Below are positions 56,048 to 64,000 of a stretch of DNA of 64,000 nucleotides, one piece after another. The notes beneath the pieces were generated by a model. The model made no database searches, was not told the DNA's origin, and saw only the letters and a list, made by a program, of their open reading frames with translations. This DNA is from Aphidius gifuensis (taxonomy: Eukaryota > Arthropoda > Insecta > Hymenoptera > Braconidae): positions 10,354,001 to 10,418,000 of the forward strand of contig NC_057789.1 in the NCBI RefSeq assembly GCF_014905175.1. The letters are read 5' to 3'. The position numbers were made by a program, and so were the translations under genes. Position 1 is the stretch's first letter. Every line of letters begins with the position of its first letter.

Positions 56048-56095
56048 TACAGACATCAAGACCACTAGGGCATCAAATGTCAGAGAGAAGAAGAG

Positions 56096-56917
56096 TTGTA
56101 CCAACTTGTCAAGAAGTTTTGGCTGCAAGAAGAGCAGTTTGAGTCATCAGAGTCATCAGACCTTACAGATGACGTCTGTATGAAATATTTTATTTCAACC
56201 TATGAGAGAGATGCACACGGTCGTTTTGTGGTAAGGTACCAGTTTAAAAGGTGTGTCGACAACTTTGGTAACTCGTATGAGTTAGCCTTGAGAATATTGC
56301 ACAACCAAGAGAAGAGAATGGCTAAAAATCCAGCTCTTCAACAGGCATATTGTGACTTCATGAATGAATACGAGTCACAAGGTCACATGGTCAAAGCATC
56401 ACCTGTTGAAGACCATTCTAGATGCTACTACCTACCACATCATAGTGTCATCAAAGAGTCGAGTACATCAACAAAGTTGAGAGTTGTATTTAACGGTTTG
56501 CAAAAAACAAATACTGGTGAATCTTTAAACGACAACTTGTACGAGGGTCCCAAGTTGTTGAATTCTTTGGCGTCTGTACTCACACAATGGAGAGTATATC
56601 AGTATGTTTTTTCGTGTGACATACGACAAATGTTCAGACAGATCATCATTCATCCTGATGATCAAAAGTATCAAAGAATTCTTTGGAGACATACACTCGA
56701 CTCACCAGTTCAAGAGTACGAATTAACAACCGTAACATATGGTACCAAACCAGCACTATTCTTGGCTTTGTCTACCTTGAAGCAACTTGAACTGGAAAGG
56801 GGAGATAGGTTTCCGTTGGTAAAATCAGCTATTTCACAAGGGTCATATATGGATGACATATATGTTGGTGCTGATAATATACAACAAGGGATTGACAAGG
56901 TGGTACGAATACAATAA
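56096..56917 (+). pseudogene. pol: BEL/Pao reverse transcriptase
   Basis: LPHHSVIKESSTSTKLRVVF, GESLNDNLYEGPKLLNSLAS, YVFSCDIRQMFRQIIIHPDD (motif A Asp), YELTTVTYGTKPALFLALST and SYMDDIYVGADNI (motif C YMDD) are all in one frame. TYGT.+A lacks the usual extra residue before FLA. After GIDKVVRIQ the frame stops. The thumb and connection that normally precede RNase H are absent, so an internal deletion removed several hundred bases. Confidence 0.9.
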
Positions 56918-56931
56918 ATGCTTCACTCAGG

Positions 56932-58788
56932 TTGCTGAGTTTGGGTTGTCAGTCAGCAAAGATACACTTGTGGACTGACTCATCCATTACTTATTATTGG
57001 ATCAAAGGCGACGCGAGTCGTTGGAAAACCTTTGTCCATAACAGAGTAGTATTTATACAAAGTACACTCACACAGGCAATCTGGCATCATGTGCCAGGTG
57101 GGGATAATCCAGCTGATATCGTATCACGTGGTACGTCATCATCACAACTACATACAGACACGTTGTGGTGGCAGGGTCCAGCCTTGGTTATCAAAAGTCA
57201 AGATTCATGGCCTGTGTTGAGTAACCCAGAGGTAGACATGACTCAGGTTGAAGAAAAGCCATTAATTTGCAATGTGACGTCAACCATGCGTGAAGATTTT
57301 TTGGACAACTTCTCGTCATTGGTCAAAGCTGTTACAGCAGCAGCTTTGTGGAGAAGATTTTATCAGAGTTTCTCGTTGAAATACCCTGTGAATAAATCTT
57401 CTTGGATTACATCTGAAGAACGTTAGAATGCATTGCTGGGCTTGGTAGTAAATAATCAACGGTTATATTTTCATGAAGAGATTAAACAATTATCAAAGGG
57501 TGAAACCTTGTCAAAGTCTAGTTCTTTGATAAAATTGACACCATTCCTTGATAGAGATGGTGCTTTGAGAGTCGGTGGCAGACTGAGTAAATCTCTCATG
57601 ACAAGTGAAGATCCGTTGATACTGCCAAAAGAGTCGAAACTCACTGAGCTGGTATTACATGAGTGCCATGCAAATACTTTGCATGGTGGTGCACAACTTA
57701 TGTTGGCCACCTTGAGGCAACAATACTGGATTGTTGGAGGACGTTTACCAGTCAGGGGTTTCATTAATAAATGTGTTGTTTATGTGAGATATCGAGCTGA
57801 AGCTGCACAACAGTTAATGGGTCAATTACCAGCATCAAGAGTATTGAAATCAAGGCCATTTCTCCATACAGGAGTTGATTATGCTGGTCCATTTGAACTC
57901 AAAACATGGTCAGCCAAATGCAACAGGTCATACAAGGCCTACCTGGTTGTGTTTGTGTGTATGGCTTCATCAGCAGTTAATCTTGATTTAGCAACTGACT
58001 ATACAACTGAGGGTTTTTTGGCAGCATTTAAGCGATTTGTCAGTCGTCGTGGACGATGTGAGAAATTATTCAGTGACTGTGGTACTAATTTTGTGGGTGC
58101 AGATGGGGAGTTAAAACGCATGTTTGAGGCATCCTCAAAAAAAGTATAAAATATGGCCAGTCTTCTAGCGAAAGATGGTACAGATTGGAGTTTTATTCCA
58201 CCTGGATCACCACATTTTGGTGGTAAATGGGAATTAGTTGTAAAGTCAGCCAAACATCACATCAAAAGAGTCATAGGTGATCATAAACTGACCTACGAGC
58301 ACTTCAGTACCTTTCTGACACAAGTTGAGTGTCTACTCAACTCTAGGCCATTGTGTCCAATGTCTGAGGATCCTGATGACCTCCAGGCATTGACACCTGG
58401 TCACATTCTCATTAGGGAACCACTTAATGCTGTGCCTGAGCCATCAGTGTTAGATGTTCCTGACAATAGACTCAACAAGTGGCGATTGTTGAGGAAGTTT
58501 ATGGAGTCATTTTGGGACAGGTGGTCCAAGGAGTACTTGCAAAAGTACTTGGTCAGGTCAAAGTGGTTAAAGACATCTCCATGCATTAAAGTGGGTACAA
58601 TGGCTTTGGTCATTGACGAGAGATTGCCACCCGGTAAATGGGCATTGGCACGAGTAACTGAAGTGTTTCCTGGAGCTGACGGATTAGTCAGGGCAGTCAC
58701 TGTGAAAACACAAACTGCTGAGTATCAGAGGCCAGTGGCTAAGCTATGTGTCTTGCCAATTGAGGTCACAGATGAGGTTGACAATTAA
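56932..58788 (+). pseudogene. pol: BEL/Pao RNase H remnant and integrase, two in-frame stops
   Basis: One frame throughout with TAG at 57424-57426 and TAA at 58147-58149. It begins inside RNase H (KIHLWTDSSITYYWIKG, then VPGGDNPADIVSRGTSSSQL). The integrase zinc domain has LHECHANTLHGGAQLM and INKCVVYVRYRAEA, with Tyr where the second Cys is expected. The core shows HTGVDYAGPF (D), LFSDCGTNFVGA (D) and PHFGGKWELVVKSAKHHIKR (E). The C-terminal part ends KLCVLPIEVTDEVDN. The catalytic triad is intact; the zinc site and stops are not. Confidence 0.9.
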
Positions 58789-58791
58789 TTT

Positions 58792-58807
58792 GTCAAGGGG
58801 GGGAGAA
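58792..58807 (+). promoter_or_regulatory. Polypurine tract of the BEL/Pao element
   Basis: AAGGGGGGGAGAA lies immediately before the TG of the 3' LTR; primes plus-strand DNA. Confidence 0.75.
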
Positions 58808-59308
58808 TGTTCACGCGAGCTCCTCTAATGTGTGTCGTCACAGAGATGACCAGTAACCACTGCGCATCTCTGTTACTCACTGTCCAATCAGCGCACACTG
58901 GAGAAACTCTCATGTCGTCACAACAACGCTCGGCTTACACCGTACGTTGCCGTAACTATTCGAGTCTCTCGTTCATCATCGAGGATCTCCGGCCAACTTC
59001 GAGTCCAACATCAAGCAAGTCTCCAAGCAGCAGTCTGGAGTCACTTGCGTTTTGGTTATTTTACAATACACACCACATTTTTTCATCCAATTATACCTGG
59101 TGATACACACCGAGTATAATTACCTTTGAGTTAATTTTCACGTTGGGCAAAAGGTATACAACCTTTTGCAGAGTATATTTATTGAGTAATATCACCCTTT
59201 CGTATATATTTTTCCCTATTAAATAAACACTAATATTTAACCACAAGTTTATTATATCCTGTCACATTTATTTCATCCCTTTATACAGTCCACATCCTGG
59301 CGCAAACA
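58808..59308 (+). repeat. 3' LTR of the BEL/Pao element
   Basis: 501 bp; has the 69-base segment (TGCCGTAACTATTCGAGTCT and on) that the 5' LTR lacks. Confidence 0.93.
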
Positions 59309-59960
59309 GAATACATGGCAGTTTGGGTCTCTGTCATGTATCTCCAACGGTCGTGTCAGTTTTTTTTTTCTAGTTTCTCGTAAATGACACTTTTATGATA
59401 GTTAAAATAAAATCAAAAATAGATATTTGCGAGGATTCTTTTGGCCAATAAATAGTCGATATATTTTGGAAAATGATAAGGTAAAAAAATATAGAAAAAT
59501 AATTTTTTTAGATAGTTATGGGGAGAATCGGAATTTCAACGCTCGAGTCAGTTTTTTTTTTTTTTTTTTTTGTGTTTACTTGTGGGTTACTTTAGAAGTA
59601 TTTAATTTAGAATAGAAAATATATATTTGCGTGGGTTGTTTTCGGCGATAATTTGTTTATATGATAAAAATATTCTGAGAAAAAAAATTATGGCGGTGGT
59701 TTCAGGAAGAGTTCAACTTTTTTTTTATTTTTTTGGTTATTTGTAGGTTACTTTGAAGGTGGTTCAGACAGAATTGAAAATATATGTTGGCGGGGAATCT
59801 TCTAACCAATGTATAGTCGATATATATTTATAAAAATCTTGATAAAAAAAAAATAGAATAACAATTTTTGTAGCTCGAGTCAATATTCTTTTTTCTTTTG
59901 TTTACTTGTAAATAACTTTAAAAAATGTTGGAATATACTTGAAATAGTATATTATATAAC

Positions 59961-60026
59961 AAGTACGTGAAGTAGGTGATTCTTGCATGATTTTCAAAGT
60001 CGTGGAGGATCACCTTCTTTACGTAT
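59961..60026. mobile_element. Short hairpin MITE
   Basis: TACGTGAAGTAGGTGATTC pairs with GGATCACCTTCTTTACGTA. The left arm resembles that of the fold-back element at 25657. Confidence 0.6.
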
Positions 60027-60038
60027 GAGCTATATACA

Positions 60039-60210
60039 ATATTTTTCGACACGAGATTTGTAATAAGGACGCCATTTTGCGCCAATATAGTGCGTAAGAA
60101 GATACTTTTACGCACGATTTCTTGTTAAAAAATCGTGCCGGAAAGTATTTCTTTACGCACTATAATTGGTGCGTAATGGCGTCTTTTACAAACAGAGTGT
60201 CGAAAAATAT
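60039..60210. mobile_element. 172-bp fold-back MITE in satellite 1
   Basis: ATATTTTTCGACACGAGATT opposite AGAGTGTCGAAAAATAT; GACGCCATT opposite AATGGCGTC; ATAGTGCGTAA opposite TTACGCACTAT. No gene. Confidence 0.8.
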
Positions 60211-60699
60211 ATTTGCATAAGTTTTTTTGGCCGATAGTCAGTAATTAATTTGAATTAGGCTTGGAAAAAAATTATTGCAGTGGTTTTAGGGAGAAGTAGA
60301 AGTTCTACGCTCGTCAGTTTTTTTTGTATTTTAATTTTGTTTTTTACTAGAAAATTACTTTGAAGGTGGTTTGAATAGAATAAAGAATATATAAGTGTGA
60401 AGGTTTTTGTAGTCTACAGTTTACGAATTTATTGAGAAAAATTTTATAGAAAAAACAATTATAGGAATGTTTTTAAGAGGAGTTGTCAGTTCTACGCTTA
60501 AGTCAGTTTTTTTTTTTTTACTTTTGCTTACTCGTAAATTACTTTGAATGAACCCAGGTAATGATGCTAAAACTAGCAACCACACTAGCATCCAAATCAG
60601 GGATTCATAGGGTATATTAAGGCCCCATCAGTGCAATTTTGTAATTTTGTTTGAAACAAAAAAAACTTGACATGCATGGGATATTATGCTGAAAAGGAA

Positions 60700-62235
60700 G
60701 CTACGATAAAAATTTCAAAACCCTCCGCGTAGAAAGACCCCTTTTTCGCGATTTTTTATGTTTTTTTTTATTAATCTTGTTTCTCAATTTAAAATATCAA
60801 TTACTGACATCTGTCAATTTTATTTACTACACAAACAATCAAATAAGCTGCAGCCAAAATTTCAAACCCTTCCGTGACGTAGAAAGACCACCCACCACCC
60901 CTTTTCCGCGATTTTTTATGTTTTTTTTTAAATAATTTTTTTTCTCAACTTAAGATAATAATTATCGAGTTCTGTCAATTTTATTTACTACACAAATAAT
61001 CAAAGAAGCTACAGCCAAAATTTCAAACCCTTAAATCTAGAAAGTTAGCACAACCTTCAGGGCACAATCAATTATTACTATAATAGGAAATTTGTGCAAA
61101 CTATGTGCAATTTCGTGTGTGAATTTCAACTCAATCGGATAATAATTATTTTCTACATTAATTTTTTTTATTTTTTTTCACTGGTTGTGCTATCTTAAAG
61201 CCAAGATAGCACAACTTTTTTGTTTATCAAGATTAATCGATGCTACTAGAGCCATAATTTTGTGCAATTTATGTGTAATCCAGAGTATAAATTTCGAGTA
61301 AATCGGATAATAACTTTTTTTTAAATTAAATATTTTTTTTTTCTCTACTGGTTGTGCTACCTCAAAGTTGAGATAATATAGCAATTGCGATTTGAGTAAA
61401 CAACACGCTTTCCTTAATTACAATTCAATTAAAAATTTAAGAATTTATCGTGATAGTTTAATTTAAAAAATAATAATAAGATAAAATTAAATTCACAAGT
61501 CCCTAAAATTCGACAATTTCAAAGGATAGTATTAATTCACGAGAAAAATAAAAACAAATAGAAATGAAAATTCAATTGACAATTTTGAGTTTTATTTTGA
61601 TATGTATAACCAAACCCATTCATGATATATTATCTCAATTTTGGGGACAACCAGTAGAAAAAAAAAAAATAATTAATTTTAAAAAAATGATTGTTATCCG
61701 ATTGAGTTGAAATTGACACGGTAATTGCACAGAATCTGTAAAAAAATATGGCCCTAATAGCCCTCCTTTATATTGATAATCAAAAAAGTTGTGCTATCTT
61801 GGCTTCAAGTTAGCACAACTATTAATTAAAAAAAATATATAAGTGCACAAAAATTAATAATTCCGCACATAATTGGCACATAATTTGCACAAAATTCCTA
61901 TTATAGTAACAAGTGATTGTGCCATAAAGGTTGTGCTAACTTTCTAGACCTCAAACTCTTCCGTGACGTAGAAAGACCGGCCACCACCCTTTTTCCGCAA
62001 TTTTTTTTTTTTCATTTTGAATAATTTTTTTTTTCAACGTAAAATATTAATAATCAAGCTCGGTCAATTTTATTTACTACACAAATAATCAAAGAAGCTA
62101 CGGCCAAAATTTCAAACCCCACCGCGACAGAGAAAAACCACCCACCACCCCTTTTCCGCAATTTTTTATGTTTTTTCTAATAATCTTTTTTTTTTTTCGA
62201 CTTAAAATGATGATTACTAAGTTCTGTCAATACAC
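60700..62235. repeat. Satellite 2, ~150-165 bp period, split by an insertion
   Basis: Units carry AAAATTTCAAACCCTTCC, GTAGAAAGACCACCC, CGCGATTTTTTATG and TCAATTTTATTTACTACAC. Starts near 60709, 60856, 61017 and 62106. The third is interrupted by the element 61035-61948. Confidence 0.8.
61035..61948. mobile_element. 914-bp inverted-repeat element in satellite 2
   Basis: TCTAGAAAGTTAGCACAACC at the left is complementary to GGTTGTGCTAACTTTCTAGA at the right; pairing continues through GGCACAATCA and ACTATAATAGGAA. Internal copies of GGTTGTGCTATCTT facing AAGATAGCACAAC (about 61180-61215, 61350, 61790) make further hairpins. Non-coding. Confidence 0.8.
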
Positions 62236-62479
62236 ACAGTAGCTTTACACTCGGATGAACATCGGCAGCCAGCTCTATTCTATGTCGGAATGTTACGCTA
62301 TTCGACGTCGAAACGAGACTAAAGGGGGAGCCACAAATACGCGCTAATTCATACTGCGCATCTTATATTGGTTAATTCCATAACTCATTTATCGCATCAA
62401 TTTTATTTATTAGTGAATTAAAGTACCATAGAAAAGCAGCACGTTAAAAAATAAAATAATGTTGCTCTCCCATGATTCT
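62236..62479. other. Unassigned spacer
   Basis: Less AT-rich (GATGAACATCGGCAGCCAGC, CGACGTCGAAACGAGAC); nothing recognised. Confidence 0.3.
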
Positions 62480-63050
62480 TTTGGATACATTAATTTCTAA
62501 GCTACGTCTTTTCGTCAGCTACTGTTTTTTCTTGGACAATTTTTATTTTTCAAAGTAAATTACATGTAATATATTTATGAAATAATAGTAATGTCCAAAG
62601 AAAAACAGTAGCTAAGGAAAAGATGTAGCTAAGGAATACATGTAGCTTACTATTTAATTTTTTTGGCTGCTTTAATTCCTTAGCACCATCTTTCATTAAG
62701 CTACTGCATTTTCTTGGTATTTTCATTCATTGAAATATATCTCAATAATTTTATTTTACAAATGAATAAGAAAAAAACCAAGGAAAAGCAGTAGCTAAGG
62801 AATGAATGTAGCTTACCATTTAATTTTTCCGGCTAGTTTAATTCCTTAGCTCCAACTTTCTCTTAGCTATCGACTTTTCTTGGAATTTTTTTTATTTATT
62901 GGTCAAATAAAATCATTAAAATATATTTTAATAAATTAAAATACCAAAGAAAAGCAGTAGCTAAGGAACAGACGGAGCCGAGGAATAAAAGTAGCCACAA
63001 AAATCAAATGGTAAAACTACATTGATTCTTTCGCCCTATTTTCTATTCAG
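62480..63050. repeat. Array of three head-to-tail hairpins
   Basis: GAAAAGCAGTAGCTAAGGAA (near 62600, 62785, 62953) faces its inverted form TTAGCTAC/AAGCTACTGNNTTTTCTTGG (near 62510, 62700, 62860). Unit spacing about 170-190 bases. The AAAGATGTAGCTAAG word also occurs at 30255-30280. Confidence 0.7.
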
Positions 63051-63218
63051 CTTCTGCTTTTTCGACGGGGCTGAAGTTGGCGGCTACTCTGGCGGCCTAA
63101 TCAGGGACGAATAGGGTGCTGGGGCCCCACTCATAAAAATTTCAAAAAAATCAAGTAAAATTAATAAAATTTGTTAGTAAATACATGAAAGGATAGAAAA
63201 AAATGCTTATTAATTTTT

Positions 63219-63930
63219 TGAAAACCTCTGAATAACACTTGGGGGTGGAAAATCCACTGAACTAACCTTTTTCCCGGTTATTATTTGTTAATTGAATAAC
63301 GAGTTATAGCTACCTCTCTATTTTTACGGGATATTGAAAAGGGTTAAAAAATATGTAATTGATGATTTTTTGAAGCCCCCCTGGGTGGTACTAGGGGGTG
63401 GAAAAATTAAAAACCTATTTTTTTTACACTATATTGAAGTTTTATTTAAAATAAAAAAAAACTATCCATAGCTACCTCTTCATTCTTACGTCATAATAAA
63501 GAGGGTAAAAAAATATGTAATTGGTATTTTTTTGAAGCTCTCCCGGGTAGTACTAGGGGGTGGGAAAAATTAAAAACTCAATATTTTTACAGTATAATAG
63601 TTTTTTTTTTTTTTTAGAAAAGCTATCCATAGGTACCTCTTTATTTTTACGTTATATTGGAGAGAGTAAAAAAATATGTAATTGGTATTTTTTTGAAGCT
63701 CTCCCGGCCGGTACTAGGGGGTGGGAAAAATTAAAAACTCAATATTTTTACAGTATAATAGTTTTTTTTTTTTTTTAGAAAAACTATCCATAGCTACCCC
63801 TTTATTTTTACATCATATTGAAGAGGGTAAAAAAATATGTAATTGGTAATTTTTTGAAGCCCCCCCTCCCCCCCGGGTCGTACTAGGGGGTGGGAAAAAT
63901 TAAAAACTCTATAGAAAAAAGATAGAGAAT
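63219..63930. repeat. Satellite 3, ~161-169 bp period
   Basis: TACTAGGGGGTGGGAAAAAT starts at 63389, 63551, 63712 and 63881 (minor variants). Shared parts include TATCCATAGCTACCTCTTTA and GTAAAAAAATATGTAATTGG. The last two full units are nearly identical. A diverged unit precedes at 63230. Confidence 0.9.
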
Positions 63931-64000
63931 AAAAAAAAAAAAAGAATTTTGATTGTTCGCCGGCAGAGAGAGTTACTTCCATAACAAGGATAGACATATA

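Larger units (their letters stand above)
50875..59308 (+). mobile_element. BEL/Pao LTR retrotransposon, full length but decayed
   Basis: Bounded by LTRs starting TGTTCACGCG and ending AAACA, with a 5-bp target duplication GAATA at 50870-50874 and 59309-59313. Order: 5' LTR, primer-binding site, leader, gag, a 2-kb spacer with a fold-back insertion, protease, RT, RNase H, integrase, polypurine tract, 3' LTR. Frames change between protease, RT and RNase H/integrase and stops are present, so it is not autonomous. No env is seen. Confidence 0.93.
59340..60560. repeat. Satellite 1, ~165-190 bp period
   Basis: Degenerate units share CTCGAGTCAGTTTTTTT (59541, 59713-like, 59876, 60310, 60498), ACTTGT...TTACTTTGAAGGTGG, GAAAATATATATTTGCG and TAGTCGATATAT. 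About six copies; a MITE splits one of them. Confidence 0.75.

Noticed and set aside
59340..63930. CRISPR-like array
   Set aside because: Units are 150-190 bp satellites without short repeats separated by unique spacers, and the genome is eukaryotic.
1..64000. tRNA, rRNA or other standard RNA genes
   Set aside because: No cloverleaf A/B-box combination or rRNA-like block was recognised by eye; a covariance-model scan would be needed to exclude small ones.

Overview
The window looks like nuclear DNA of an arthropod, most probably an insect and possibly a very AT-rich parasitoid hymenopteran. The reasons are strong AT-richness with long A/T tracts, GT-AG introns, and transposon families typical of insects (BEL/Pao, Ty3/gypsy, Jockey- and CR1-like LINEs, Crypton-like tyrosine recombinase, Helitron, Polinton-like genes). 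The species is an inference. I found no confident intact host gene and no rRNA, tRNA or CRISPR. Nearly everything recognisable is mobile or satellite DNA, mostly decayed and often nested.

Layout. 1-4.3 kb: the C-terminal part of a protein-primed family B DNA polymerase (Polinton/Maverick-like) followed by four decayed small genes, two of them paralogues. 4.8-9.2 kb: a LINE split by a 5'-truncated CR1-like LINE, then a Mutator-like transposase fragment. 9.2-18.6 kb: a non-coding retroelement-like sequence, and a Jockey-like LINE whose endonuclease is split by about 2.7 kb containing two large palindromes; a third palindrome lies at 18.2-18.6 kb. 18.7-24.3 kb: an unrecognised three-exon gene and a second Polinton-like cluster, with a capsid-like gene interrupted by a 2.1-kb insert. 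24.4-30.4 kb: a Crypton N-terminal fragment, a GC-rich hairpin cluster, and tandem and fold-back repeats.

30.4-33.7 kb (minus strand): a Helitron N-terminal region behind a four-exon OB-fold (RPA-like) gene. 36-37.3 kb: a long-inverted-repeat element. 37.5-38.2 kb: a possible ubiquitin-hydrolase-like remnant. 38.3-41.8 kb: a degenerate Ty3/gypsy gag-pol without visible LTRs. 42-44 kb: a second, inverted copy of the non-coding element seen at 10.4-11.9 kb. 44.9-46.2 kb: a Crypton-like recombinase gene with an intron. 46.2-48.9 kb: a compact LTR element carrying only gag. 50.9-59.3 kb: a complete but decayed BEL/Pao element with paired LTRs and a 5-bp target duplication, itself carrying a fold-back insertion. 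59.3-64 kb: three unrelated satellite arrays interrupted by fold-back elements.

The genes do not form a working pathway. The most notable features are the gag-only LTR element, the Helitron/RPA-like pair, the duplicated small gene beside the polymerase, the hairpin-within-hairpin palindrome, the dispersed TTCTCC-rich family, and the GC-rich hairpin cluster.
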